The notes: generated by a model from the letters alone, not told the origin. A stretch of DNA of 64,000 nucleotides from an uncultured Coriobacteriales bacterium (GCA_934636245.1 CAKUAI010000014.1:51036-115035), one strand, 5' to 3'. Positions 34,012 to 42,979 are shown, counted from the first letter of the stretch. A program made the numbers and translations.

Positions 34012-34620
34012 CTACTGCACGAACAAGCCGAGAATATCCTCGACGGTTTTCGGCGTGGGCCCAACCTCGCAAATCTCGTTGTTCCAGGCAGGGCCAAACA
34101 CCATGCGGGCACGCGGCACGAGCCAGTCACGCACAACAATGAGGGCATGCGGCCAGCCAGGCCTGGGCCCCCGCGCCACGAGGTTCACTGCCTCCGTCAG
34201 GCCCAAGCCCCCGCGCTCAAGCTCAAGGCGACCGAGCTCATCCACCACAAGCAGGCCCGGACGAGCGGGGGGCTCACCGGACGCAAGCCCCGCGAAGTGG
34301 GCGTTCACCCGCTCGATCGCCTCATCGGAAAACGCCCAGGCAAGCTTCATGTCGACAGGCATGCCCTGAAGCTCCATCTTGCTCGTCTCGCCTGAGGCCA
34401 GGTCGCGGCGGCGCGCAAACGGCACCACTTCACCGCTTGGCAGCATGACGTTGTCGATGCCAAGCTTCTCAAAACCGTTCGGCTTGTCGGGGTTGGGCTT
34501 CCAGACGCCTGGGGCCAAGACGCCCTCCAGCGGCACGCCCTTCTTCTGCATCTCGTCAATAAACCCCTGCAACCAGCGGGTTTTACCTGTCTGGATCTCT
34601 CCGGTCAAGATGTACAACAT
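34012..34620 (-). CDS. Nucleoside-triphosphatase (THEP1-like P-loop NTPase)
   Basis: This 202-residue P-loop protein has Walker A GEIQTGKT at residues 7-14 and Walker B LLVVDELGRLELERGG at about 148-163. These match the THEP1/NTPase_1 family (general nucleotide phosphatase or kinase activity, physiological role unclear). In related anaerobes similar genes sit in molybdenum- or tungsten-linked clusters, but nothing here shows that link. The ATG at 34620 has GGGAGGG ten bases upstream. It is divergent from the metallophosphatase gene. Confidence 0.8.
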   Translation of the reverse strand: MLYILTGEIQTGKTRWLQGFIDEMQKKGVPLEGVLAPGVWKPNPDKPNGFEKLGIDNVMLPSGEVVPFARRRDLASGETSKMELQGMPVDMKLAWAFSDEAIERVNAHFAGLASGEPPARPGLLVVDELGRLELERGGLGLTEAVNLVARGPRPGWPHALIVVRDWLVPRARMVFGPAWNNEICEVGPTPKTVEDILGLFVQ

Positions 34621-34996
34621 AGCGTCTGGGCCCTCCCAAGGTCACACGCATGCACAAGACAAGAACGTATGGTATCGCATGGAACATGGACGCATGCGTT
34701 CAACGCGCCCAAATCGCACGGGCACAGTACCCGCCCCCGCCAAACATGTTCGAGCCGCGTCAAGCACCTGTCCCCTACAAGCAAATTGCAAGCGCAGAAC
34801 CCTGCAGAGCCTTGCGCAAACCTCACAAGAACACAGCACTTCTCTTGCGCCTCCCTACCCGCCCCTTTGCCCGTGGGCCTCATTCTTCTCATCGCAGTCG
34901 CAAAGCCGACGCCCACAGGCGCCACCCAACGTCGACTGCACATACAAGAGCCCCTGAGCGGCTCGCCAACGAGGAGAGGGAAGAGGAACACAGCGC
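34621..34996. other. Divergent intergenic region, nothing specific seen
   Basis: This 376-bp spacer between the NTPase and metallophosphatase genes has no gene, strong hairpin or clear promoter hexamers. Confidence 0.4.
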
Positions 34997-36544
34997 ATGG
35001 ACATCACCAGAAGGAACTTTGTTGCAAGTGCAGCTCTCACCGGTGCAAGCGCAGCTGGCATCGCGGCCGCTGCCGCCACGCTTGCCGACACCGAGCAGGC
35101 CCTGGCAGTCTCCTCCGTCACCCCCGAGGTGGACAAGGAGACCGGCGAGGAAGTTCCTACCATGAACTACACCGAGCCTTACCTGCTTACCCTGAAGCCT
35201 TCCCGCGAGATGAACGTGCTGTGGCTCGCCAAGGAAATGTGTGAGGGCTACGTCGAGTACGGCCCCACGCCCGCCCTGGGCGAGCGCGTCGAGGCCAAGC
35301 CGTACGCCTTCGAGGGCCTGCGCTCCTCGGCCAAGGCCGACGGCTACGACGCCGACCCCGAGAACAACCCCGAGCTTGAGGTCTGCCAGCTCATCGCCAC
35401 GCTCGAGGGCCTCGAGCCCGGCTCGGTCGTGTACTACCGCGCCGTCACCGTGGGCAGCCTGGGCGAGGAGGTCGGCGAGCGCTACTACTTCAAGACCGCT
35501 CCCCTGCCCGGCGGCGACTTCAAGTTCGCGCTGCTCTCGGACATGCAGATGAAGGTGCGCACCAAGGAGACCGTCAAGGTCCTCGGCCAGGCGGACAAGG
35601 ACTTCATCGTCTTCGCCGGCGACATGTGCAACACTCCCTGGAAGGCCGGCGAGTGGTTCAACGTCGAGGGCTGCTACGAGGTTGAGGGCGAGGACGACCG
35701 CGGCTTCTTCGAGTGCCTCAACCAGACCTCCGAGAACACCCACCTGCTGCAGTTCATGCCCGTCTTTCCCTGCCCGGGCAACCATGAGTTCGACGACCAG
35801 CGCGTTTGCACCGACAAGGACTTTGCGACCGACGACTCCAAGTGGACCTGGAAGATCTACATGCAGATGTTCCGCCCGCTCTACCCCGAGCAGGACTACA
35901 GCGTGAACGGTAAGCGCTGGTACAGCGTGGATTACGGCGACATGCACCTGTGCTCGCTCAGCGTGGCCCGCTGGAACGCCTGGGACGGCTTTGAGTACCC
36001 GGGCTGGATCACCAAGGACGACATCTCGGCCGACAGCGCCCAGGTGGGCTGGCTCGTCGACGACCTCAAGCATTGCGACGCCCGCTACAAGTGGGTCACG
36101 CAGCACTGGCACATGCTCAACCGCGGCGAGGACGGCTACTTCCCCGTGTCCACCGCCATCGAGGACCCCGAGAACCCCGGTGTCGCCATCTACCCCGACG
36201 GCGACAACTGTTGGAACGTTCTGCGTCCCATTTACGAGGCCTATGGCGTCGATGCCGTCAACTTCGGCCACAGCCACGTGTACGAGCGCTACTACATCAA
36301 CGGCGTCAACTACATCGAGGCCGCCAGCATCGGCAACAACTACCGCAACACCGCCGACCCCTTCCACCCCTCCGGAAACCTCCCCATCATCGAGGAGAAC
36401 AACTTCCGCTCGTTCATGATCGTGACGGTGGACGAGAACGGCATGCAGGGCCACGGCGTGCAGGCGAGCGTCGAGACCTCTGATGTCGAAACCGAGGTCG
36501 GCTACTGCGGCCGCGTCTTCGAGACGTTCACCATCGCGGAGTAA
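34997..36544 (+). CDS. Tat-exported metallophosphoesterase (purple acid phosphatase-like)
   Basis: This 515-residue protein has a Tat signal (ITRRNFVASAALTG, residues 3-16). A fibronectin-like N-terminal domain (about 60-175) leads into a calcineurin-type phosphoesterase domain. Metal-ligand motifs appear in order as LLSDMQ, FAGDMCN, PGNHEFD, TQHWHML and FGHSHVYERY. The first motif lacks the usual His after Asp. The enzyme would release phosphate from organic phosphates outside the cell. The ATG at 34997 follows GAGGAGAGGG. The family is clear; the substrate is not. The terminator is followed closely by the TetR gene. Confidence 0.9.
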   Translation: MDITRRNFVASAALTGASAAGIAAAAATLADTEQALAVSSVTPEVDKETGEEVPTMNYTEPYLLTLKPSREMNVLWLAKEMCEGYVEYGPTPALGERVEAKPYAFEGLRSSAKADGYDADPENNPELEVCQLIATLEGLEPGSVVYYRAVTVGSLGEEVGERYYFKTAPLPGGDFKFALLSDMQMKVRTKETVKVLGQADKDFIVFAGDMCNTPWKAGEWFNVEGCYEVEGEDDRGFFECLNQTSENTHLLQFMPVFPCPGNHEFDDQRVCTDKDFATDDSKWTWKIYMQMFRPLYPEQDYSVNGKRWYSVDYGDMHLCSLSVARWNAWDGFEYPGWITKDDISADSAQVGWLVDDLKHCDARYKWVTQHWHMLNRGEDGYFPVSTAIEDPENPGVAIYPDGDNCWNVLRPIYEAYGVDAVNFGHSHVYERYYINGVNYIEAASIGNNYRNTADPFHPSGNLPIIEENNFRSFMIVTVDENGMQGHGVQASVETSDVETEVGYCGRVFETFTIAE

Positions 36545-36587
36545 GCAATCAAGTAAATTAACAAAGTGTAACAATATTTTGAACCAA

Positions 36588-36624
36588 AAGGCAGCGGATG
36601 AATATCTCCGCTGCCTTTATTTAT
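36588..36624 (+). terminator. Terminator of metallophosphatase
   Basis: A stem of about 11 bp, AAGGCAGCGGA/TCCGCTGCCTT, is followed by TTTATTTA. Confidence 0.85.
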
Positions 36625-36636
36625 ACTATTCGTATA
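36622..36636. promoter_or_regulatory. TATAC-N5-GTATA palindrome, candidate TetR operator
   Basis: A perfect palindrome overlaps -10-like hexamers (TATACT, TATATT) about 35 bp before the TetR start. Self-repression would be expected. Confidence 0.45.
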
Positions 36637-36669
36637 TTAGGGGGGATCAAATCAAGCAGAGGAGCTCGA

Positions 36670-37302
36670 ATGGTCTCAGAAGAAGAGCTTTTTGCGCACG
36701 ACACAGATTCGAACTTTGAGCGCCTTCGCATTGTCTCGGTGATGGACTGTTTGGCCGAGACAATGCCCTTCGACAAACTTACGGTAACTGCAATCTGTTC
36801 GCAAGCCAAGATCTCCCGCACAACATTCTATCGTCTTTTTGATGATAAGTACGCTGCTGCTAACTGGTATGTACATCTCGTATCCCGTGTAGGGCACGTT
36901 GAATGTGGCCGGACGCTCTCTTGGCATGATGCCAGCGTTACAACATTGTCCGGTCTCGCCATGATGAAACACCTGCTTATGAGTACAAACGTATGTGCTG
37001 GTTACGACTCTTCTGAAAACAGCGGCATACGCTTGCGTATAAGCAGCCTTACTGAGACAGTAGTCCGGCGCCTGCACGCACAACCAGACGCCGAACTCGC
37101 TTTTCAAATTAAATTCTTTGCCCGCTCGGAGATACCCCTCGTGCGTGAATGGTATCGAGACAGCGACTCAATACCCGTCGAAGAAATGGCCCGTGCAATC
37201 GAATCTTGTGTCCCTCAGCGCCTACACGATCTCATTGCGCTGCCCAACGACCCCACAAAGGCCATGCCGCTTACATACCCTCGTTTAATGGCAAGTCTGT
37301 AA
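36670..37302 (+). CDS. TetR-family transcriptional regulator
   Basis: This 210-residue protein has an N-terminal helix-turn-helix (LTVTAICSQAKISRTTFYRL, then FDDKYAAANWY) and a weakly conserved C-terminal ligand domain, as in TetR regulators of the YfiR/DhaS-like type. The ATG at 36670 follows AGAGGAG. It is convergent with the small Ig-like gene and near reductase 6, which it may control in the way the other reductases have neighbouring regulators. That link is positional only. Codon usage is more AT-rich than its neighbours. Confidence 0.85.
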   Translation: MVSEEELFAHDTDSNFERLRIVSVMDCLAETMPFDKLTVTAICSQAKISRTTFYRLFDDKYAAANWYVHLVSRVGHVECGRTLSWHDASVTTLSGLAMMKHLLMSTNVCAGYDSSENSGIRLRISSLTETVVRRLHAQPDAELAFQIKFFARSEIPLVREWYRDSDSIPVEEMARAIESCVPQRLHDLIALPNDPTKAMPLTYPRLMASL

Positions 37303-37322
37303 GGAGAAGGCCGCCGCACGGC

Positions 37323-38012
37323 TTACCGGCCGCCTCGCACACTGCCATGCATAACGACAAGGTTCTCCTCCTCCAAGGCACTTGTCGACAGGATTGCCAC
37401 ACCCTCAGCAGGCATATCCACCGCACCTGCTGGTAGCCTGCAAATGCCCTCGTCATGATTGACACATTCAACCCGCACGGTATATGGAGCATCGGCGACA
37501 ATGTCAGTACGCGCCCATCCATCATCGCCGCTCACGGCCTGCAGCGGCTTGACCTTTTTAAGGTTGTCATTATAGAAAAAGAGCGATGCGTTCGACAAAG
37601 GCCCGCCCGTCTCAGCGTCACATACACGTACACAGGCGCGACGATTCGGCATAGGGGTTACCGATAAAGGAAGCGGGCGCATACCCAAAATCTCTTGATT
37701 CGAAATCACTTCCACACGCCAAGTGACTCCGCCGGCCTGACATGGGGCTTTGAGACCGAGCTCGAATGCAGCGCATGTCGCATCGTGTTCGAGCTCAGGC
37801 TCAACACATGCAATTACATTCCCCCGTTCGTCTTTCACTTGAACCTTGACTTCTCTAAGTGATCCACCGCCCAAACTCTTGATGCTTATATTGGCGCAAA
37901 ATGCCGAGCCGGCGACGAGAGGATTCCGCACGCCCCATACCACGACGCCAACCTTTGAAGCCTTGGCGGCTTTTTCCTGTTGCGCCTTTTGAGATGCTTT
38001 TTGAGATTCCAC
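37323..38012 (-). CDS. Hypothetical protein with Ig/carboxypeptidase-regulatory-like domain
   Basis: This 229-residue protein has a Lys/Ala/Gln-rich helical N terminus (residues 1-20). Beta-rich segments follow, one of which (about 140-200: RRACVRVCDAETGGPLSNAS, then PYTVRVECVN) resembles a CarboxypepD_reg/Ig-like fold. There is no signal peptide or membrane segment. The start is a GTG at 38012 with AAAGGAG six bases upstream. It lies downstream of reductase 6 on the same strand, beyond a strong terminator, and ends convergent with the TetR gene. No function can be assigned. Confidence 0.75.
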   Translation of the reverse strand: MESQKASQKAQQEKAAKASKVGVVVWGVRNPLVAGSAFCANISIKSLGGGSLREVKVQVKDERGNVIACVEPELEHDATCAAFELGLKAPCQAGGVTWRVEVISNQEILGMRPLPLSVTPMPNRRACVRVCDAETGGPLSNASLFFYNDNLKKVKPLQAVSGDDGWARTDIVADAPYTVRVECVNHDEGICRLPAGAVDMPAEGVAILSTSALEEENLVVMHGSVRGGR

Positions 38013-38073
38013 GCTGGACTCCTTTCAGTCAGATATGCCGACGTTCATGTGCCGTCGGCACTGCCTCGCAAAA

Positions 38074-38109
38074 AATGGGGTCACCGCAAGACAGCGCGGT
38101 GACCCCATT
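38074..38109 (-). terminator. Terminator of reductase 6
   Basis: A 14-bp stem (38074-38087 with 38096-38109) is followed on the minus strand by TTTTTTGC, about 40 bases past the stop. Confidence 0.88.
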
Positions 38110-38147
38110 GTCAGGGATAGCTCTATGTCACAGGGGGATGTGTATGC

Positions 38148-40235
38148 CTAGAGCTGAATACGCTTGAGCCCCTCGGGGTTCTGCGACTCCTCGTGAGTCT
38201 CTCCCCAGTTCTCATAAGGGGTCGTATCAATAATGGCAATATCAGGCGTCGTCTCGTTCTTCATGTAGCTGCCGTCTGCCGCTTCATTCATGTAGCGCTC
38301 GGAATTTGCCTGCATAGCAGCCTCGTTGGCCGCCTTGGCCTCATCAGAAAGATCGTCATAGGTCACAGGAGAGCCGATTGCGGAACGAGCCGCCAGGAAA
38401 CCACCGATACCCGACATGGCCACGCCTCCCGCAAATGAGGGGTTGCCAAACTGGCCGGCATAGCAGCACTCGCCACAGATGCCGCCAGCAGTGTAGAAGC
38501 CGGCATACAAACCAGGGATGGGGTTCGCGTTTGCGTCGAGAACCTCCATCTCGCCGTTTACGCGCAGGCCAGCAATGATCTTGCCGATCTGGCCAGCGCA
38601 GGGAATGCAGTAGAACGGCGGCTTCTGCACGGGAACAAGCCAATCCGGGAAGTACTGGGGGGTGAAGTCAGAGTCATCACCCGTGGCAACATGTTCGTTC
38701 CACTCGTCGACAGCGGCAACGAACTTATCGACATCAAGGCCAGCCTTCTCGGCAAGCTCCTCAAGCGTGTCCGCCTTAAGAACAGCACCGCGCTCGACGG
38801 CCTTCTCGAACTCGCCCGTCCAATCAGTGGAGACATAAGGAGTCTCAGGCGTGCCGTCGCCCTCATGCACGGGGATACGGGCGCGATCAGCACCGGTGTG
38901 GGCGCTCTTGAAGTTCCAAAGGTTCACGCGGAAGTCATCATCAAAGATGCTGTAGTTGCGGTTACCAATGGAGCTCATCCACGCAGCATTATTGGGCAGG
39001 TCACCCATGGACTGCGTCATAACGTCAAAGCCAGGCTGAAACTCCTCGCCAGGCTTGAAGTTAACGCCCGAGCCACAGTAGTAAGGAAGGCGCTTGCAGG
39101 CCTTGTCGAGCAGGAGCCACGGGTTCTTGGCAACCTGGCGCTCGCCACTCCAGAAGTAATGCCAGTAGTTGCCGTCGCCAGTGCCCCAGTACTCGTCAGC
39201 CGCGCCGTCCCAGCAATCCCAAGAATCGAAGCCCGACACATCGGCACCCAAAGCAAGTGCCATGCGGAAACACTCGCCGGTAGCCCAGGGCATGGGGCCA
39301 CCCTGCGTGGCCTCCATGTAAGCCGTGGGGCAATACTGCTCGAGCAGATCCTGGTTCATGCCGAAGCAACCGGCAGTAAGAATAACGCCCTTCTCACCCT
39401 TATAGTAGGCAGTCCCGCCCTCGGGAGTCTTCACCTGAATACCGATGACACGACCATCGGCAACAACAAGTGCAGTGCACTCGGTCTTGGTGAAAAGCTG
39501 ACCACCAGCCTCCTGGGTGTGCTCAGCAAGAAGCTCAAGCGCAGGCTGGTTGCCCAGCAGCGTGGAAACGGTGCCCGCGGCAATATCGGGATACGCAAAG
39601 CGCGACTTCACGTTGACCCATCCGGGCTTCTGAGTATCCTGCATCCAGTCAAGCCAAACGGCATTACCAATAACGCAAGAACGCAGCAGGTCCAGGTTGA
39701 TAGTCTGCTGGTAAACGTTGTTAAGCTTGTTCACGATATCGTGAATGCTATAAGTATCGCCCGGCCAAGCGTAACCATTGAGAATCTGCTCACGGCTGCC
39801 ACCAACAAGGGCCACGTTGATGGCCGAGTGGGCCGAAGCACCGCCAATCTCAGCGTTCTTCTCGACAATGACCGTGCGCAGACCCGCCTGAGAAGCGACC
39901 GTGGAGGCAGTCAGGCCGCCCATACCAGTGCCGACTACGACCACATCGGCCTCAATGTCCCAGCTCTCCGGCGCCTCGACAGGCATGATAGGCATCGCGT
40001 CGGGACCAACATAACCCGTGGTCTGAGGCAGCGGGTGGCCAGTGTGGGGCTCGGGACGACGGCGCCCGCCCGACACAATGTTAAATCCACCAATCTGAAC
40101 GCCTTCAGCAGGAACTGCAGCCTGCGCATCGACAGCTTCCTCGGCACGAGCTGTAGCCGTAACGGCCGCGCCCGTGACGACGCTTGCCGCGATTGCTGCG
40201 CCCTGAACAAAGGTACGACGAGACACATCTTCCAT
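38148..40235 (-). CDS. Tat-exported FAD-dependent reductase 6
   Basis: This 695-residue protein is the largest of the six flavin reductases. It has a Tat signal at 1-31 (SRRTFV), then a ~60-residue Pro/Gly-rich linker. The Rossmann motif is GTGMGG at 102-107, and the closing FAD segment (PIPGLYAGFYTAGGICGECC) continues into a ~100-residue acidic C-terminal extension not seen in reductases 1-5. Cysteines are frequent around the closing segment. The ATG at 40235 follows GGGAGAG. The promoter is flanked by an inverted repeat. The acceptor is unknown, and no electron donor is encoded beside it. Confidence 0.9.
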   Translation of the reverse strand: MEDVSRRTFVQGAAIAASVVTGAAVTATARAEEAVDAQAAVPAEGVQIGGFNIVSGGRRRPEPHTGHPLPQTTGYVGPDAMPIMPVEAPESWDIEADVVVVGTGMGGLTASTVASQAGLRTVIVEKNAEIGGASAHSAINVALVGGSREQILNGYAWPGDTYSIHDIVNKLNNVYQQTINLDLLRSCVIGNAVWLDWMQDTQKPGWVNVKSRFAYPDIAAGTVSTLLGNQPALELLAEHTQEAGGQLFTKTECTALVVADGRVIGIQVKTPEGGTAYYKGEKGVILTAGCFGMNQDLLEQYCPTAYMEATQGGPMPWATGECFRMALALGADVSGFDSWDCWDGAADEYWGTGDGNYWHYFWSGERQVAKNPWLLLDKACKRLPYYCGSGVNFKPGEEFQPGFDVMTQSMGDLPNNAAWMSSIGNRNYSIFDDDFRVNLWNFKSAHTGADRARIPVHEGDGTPETPYVSTDWTGEFEKAVERGAVLKADTLEELAEKAGLDVDKFVAAVDEWNEHVATGDDSDFTPQYFPDWLVPVQKPPFYCIPCAGQIGKIIAGLRVNGEMEVLDANANPIPGLYAGFYTAGGICGECCYAGQFGNPSFAGGVAMSGIGGFLAARSAIGSPVTYDDLSDEAKAANEAAMQANSERYMNEAADGSYMKNETTPDIAIIDTTPYENWGETHEESQNPEGLKRIQL

Positions 40236-40322
40236 CGTGGAACTCTCCCATCTTGGTTAACTGAGTCATGTCCAATCGAGGCTTCCCTCCTCGCCCCAAC
40301 ATGGCTCCCACCTCAGGATGAT

Positions 40323-40378
40323 GGGTGTTGGAAATCAGAACAACCATTGTAGCTGCGGTTATTCCGTTTCTAACACCC
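40323..40378 (-). promoter_or_regulatory. Reductase 6 promoter flanked by a 12-bp inverted repeat
   Basis: GGGTGTTGGAAA (40323-40334) and TTTCTAACACCC (40367-40378) are inverted copies with one mismatch. Between them on the minus strand is the hexamer TACAAT (40351-40346), a good -10. The distal arm covers the -35 position and the proximal arm lies just after the expected start site. Confidence 0.5.
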
Positions 40379-40538
40379 GCATCCCCTTACAGCTACCAAG
40401 ATAGGAGGTCGCAAGTCAGCAATCAATTTGCAACAAAACTGTCCCTGTTACGGATGCGAACAGGCACGCGCCGCTTGTCCTAGACATGTAACAAAAGAAC
40501 GGCAACTGTCCAATACGGCAAGGTCCTCTTGCTAAAAC

Positions 40539-42110
40539 CTACTCGCCTTCGGCGGTGTCGGTGGAAGACCCTCCGGTCTCCCCGGCACCGCCTTCGCTGC
40601 CGCCGGTCGAACCAGAGTCGCCCGCACCAGTGTCCGGCGCCTCAGCGCCACCACCCGACCCGCCAGCCTCTCCAGAACCGCCGGTCTCCCCAGAGCCGCC
40701 CGCGCCCTCCGACCCGGAGCCGGCGCCGGCGCCGCCGGTCTCGCCGGAACCCTCGCCGCCCGTGGTGCCGCCGGTGCCGCCGGCGCCAGGCTCGGGCACG
40801 GTACCGCCCGTCTCGCCGCCGGTCCCACCACCGGTTTCCGTGCCAGTGCCGGGTTGCGTGGGCTCGGAGGGCACCGTCGTTCCGCCCGTCTCGCCCGAAT
40901 CTCCGGGCACCTCGTCCGACCAGCCATAATCCGCGCCGCCGTCGTAGCTGTAGTCGGGCGTGAAGAACACGCCGGGCTCGTCGTAGTCAAAGGCGTACTG
41001 CGCACCGCCCGCCGCATTGATCGCATCTTGGACGCCCTGCGCTGTGGCGTTGGCCTGCTCCACGCCCTCGTTGCCGTTCGTCGCGACATACACCGCGCGC
41101 GACACGTCTGCAATGACCGAAACGCCCAGGTAGTTGTCGATGCCCTCTGTCATCACGACAAGCACGTAGGAGTGAGCCGCCAGCACGATGCCGCCGTCGT
41201 GCTCGGCCTGGTTGAGCTCGCCGGTCTTATGCGCCACCTGGACGCCCGCAGGGATGGCGTCGGTGAGACCTGCGTCGATGGTCTGCTGCAGCAGGAAGCT
41301 CATGGCGAGCTCGCTCATCTGCTCGTTCACCAGCTTGCCCGAGGCGATGAGGTTCAGGATGGTCGCCGCGTCGTCGGAGGTCATGCGGTTGCGCATGCCC
41401 TGGTCGGCCGCCACCATATCCATCATCTTGCGCGCCATGACGGTGCCCGTGAGGCCGAGCTTGCTCGCCTCCTCGTTGACCGCGTCCATTCCGATGAGGT
41501 CGACGATGACGTTGGTGGCCGTGTTGTCGCTGTCGGCAATCATGCGACGGGCAAGTTCGCGCAGCTCATAGGTGCCAGGCCCGTCGTCTTGCACCGTACC
41601 CGTGCCCGAAACGATGTCCGAGGCCTTGACCTCCACCTGGGCGGCGAGGTCAACCTCCCCCGCGGCCACCTTGTCGAACAGCGCCGCCAACACGACCAGC
41701 TTGATCATGCTTGCAGAGGCGTGCTGGGTCGCGCCGTTCACGCTCACGATGCCGGCGGGCATGCCCACGGGAAGATACGTGACCGAGACGGTCTCGCCAT
41801 AAGGCGCGGTCACCTGCTCGATGGCCTGGCGGATGGCAGCACTGACGCGCTCGACATCGGCCGTATTGTGGGCAACCGCTGCCTGGCGAATGGTGTCAAC
41901 CGCAGAAACAGAGTCCTGCTCCGCGGCGTTGATGGAAGAGCCCACAGCAGACGTGGACGTCGCCTGATCGGTATCGCTCGCATCGGTGCCGCACCCTGCC
42001 AGGAAAAGCAGGCAGCAACCCGCGAGCACGCAGGGAAGCGCACGATGCATCATCCGCCGCGCGCTCCGCAAGATTCTGCTTGTCCCTACTGTCTCGCCCT
42101 GTATCGACAT
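40539..42110 (-). CDS. Lipoprotein serine hydrolase (class A beta-lactamase-like) with Gly-rich tail
   Basis: This 523-residue protein has a lipobox LAGC ending at Cys40. The penicillin-recognition motifs appear in order: SMIK (Ser134, Lys137), SDN (194-196) and KTG (295-297). The class A omega-loop ExxLN motif with the deacylating Glu is not seen, so it is more likely a cell-wall peptidase or non-lactamase relative than a true beta-lactamase. After residue ~395 the chain is a low-complexity tail of Gly, Thr, Glu and Ser repeats (GGTGG, GETGG), probably spanning the cell wall. The ATG at 42110 follows GGTGGGAG. Confidence 0.85.
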   Translation of the reverse strand: MSIQGETVGTSRILRSARRMMHRALPCVLAGCCLLFLAGCGTDASDTDQATSTSAVGSSINAAEQDSVSAVDTIRQAAVAHNTADVERVSAAIRQAIEQVTAPYGETVSVTYLPVGMPAGIVSVNGATQHASASMIKLVVLAALFDKVAAGEVDLAAQVEVKASDIVSGTGTVQDDGPGTYELRELARRMIADSDNTATNVIVDLIGMDAVNEEASKLGLTGTVMARKMMDMVAADQGMRNRMTSDDAATILNLIASGKLVNEQMSELAMSFLLQQTIDAGLTDAIPAGVQVAHKTGELNQAEHDGGIVLAAHSYVLVVMTEGIDNYLGVSVIADVSRAVYVATNGNEGVEQANATAQGVQDAINAAGGAQYAFDYDEPGVFFTPDYSYDGGADYGWSDEVPGDSGETGGTTVPSEPTQPGTGTETGGGTGGETGGTVPEPGAGGTGGTTGGEGSGETGGAGAGSGSEGAGGSGETGGSGEAGGSGGGAEAPDTGAGDSGSTGGSEGGAGETGGSSTDTAEGE

Positions 42111-42130
42111 GCCATCTCCCACCTAATACA

Positions 42131-42163
42131 GGCGGCCCCACGTCAAGTCACCGCGGGGCCGCC
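42131..42163. terminator. Stem-loop between the TorD and serine hydrolase genes
   Basis: GGCGGCCCC (42131-42139) pairs with GGGGCCGCC (42155-42163). On the plus strand TCAGTTTT follows. In the minus direction the T-tract is poor, so ending of the molybdoenzyme operon here is only probable. Confidence 0.5.
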
Positions 42164-42251
42164 GTCTCAGTTTTAGAAGTGGGTATTATCCTGTGCTCGC
42201 ATGGCAAGGTGGAAGAGGAGATTCAATTTCATCTAATAAGGAAAGCCCCCA

Positions 42252-42929
42252 TCAAGCAGCAATCTCCTCATGCAAAAGTTCGATGTTCCCAGGCTCTTCG
42301 CCAATAAACGCACCCGTCAATTTCAACACGCCGCGATAAAAGCGCGTTTGGACAATCCTAGACGCAAGAGCTTGGAAATCTGTGTACCAACTCGTCACAT
42401 GCTCTGCCAAGAAGCTCCGTTGCTTGTCGAGAACCTCGATTGCCCCGGAGGTGTCCCCACAACGAACACACTCGATAGCCCTGTCGCACAGAAGCGCCAG
42501 ATAATCGAACATAAACGAAAGATGGTCCTCGGGAACATCAAGGCCCGCGGGAACCCTAACGCGGTTTGCCTTGAACTCCCCGTATACCTCGCCTTGCGGC
42601 GCGCCCATGAGTTGTGCCCCGCCAAAGCGAAAGAGCGACTCATAGGGCATGGCAGTGCGGCCCTCGACGATGATCGTGCCATAGAACGTGGATGTGAAGT
42701 CGCATGCAAGCTCCTCACGCGTTCCCGTGTTGCGGCGGCGCAGGTAGCGCGCAATATCGTTGCATCCCTCATCGCAAGCATCTGCGCCGGCCCGGGCTGC
42801 CTCGGCAAACCCAGACACCACGAGAGCGTCAATCTCCTCTTGCGTCAGTGGCTTGAAGAACAGCCGCGCAAGCAGGCGATACGTACCCCCGCGCTCTTCC
42901 AGCATGCCAATAATCTCATCGTTGTTCAT
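42252..42929 (-). CDS. TorD-family molybdoenzyme chaperone
   Basis: This 225-residue all-helical cytoplasmic chaperone would bind the Tat signal of the molybdoenzyme and hold it until the cofactor is inserted. Characteristic segments are FTSTFYGTIIVEGRTAMPYE and VPEDHLSFMFDYLALLCDRA (the E-P-D-H-L-x-x-x-x-x-Y-L region). The ATG at 42929 is chosen; GGGAAGG lies nine bases upstream. It is the third gene of the operon with the molybdoenzyme and ferredoxin genes, 50 bp after the latter. Confidence 0.88.
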   Translation of the reverse strand: MNNDEIIGMLEERGGTYRLLARLFFKPLTQEEIDALVVSGFAEAARAGADACDEGCNDIARYLRRRNTGTREELACDFTSTFYGTIIVEGRTAMPYESLFRFGGAQLMGAPQGEVYGEFKANRVRVPAGLDVPEDHLSFMFDYLALLCDRAIECVRCGDTSGAIEVLDKQRSFLAEHVTSWYTDFQALASRIVQTRFYRGVLKLTGAFIGEEPGNIELLHEEIAA

Positions 42930-42979
42930 TCTCGTTTGCCTTCCCACCGCTTCAGGCCGTTTTCAGCCCGGGTACCGTC

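Noticed and set aside
34889..36574. 561-codon minus-strand open frame opposite the metallophosphatase
   Set aside because: Antisense shadow; no start signal or domain.
40555..40929. Proline-rich plus-strand frame (PPVSPEPP-like repeats)
   Set aside because: Reverse complement of the Gly/Thr/Glu repeat tail of the serine hydrolase; it lacks a start signal.
40539..42110. Antibiotic-resistance beta-lactamase call
   Set aside because: The catalytic triad motifs are present, but the class A Glu-x-x-Leu-Asn motif is not seen; resistance cannot be claimed.
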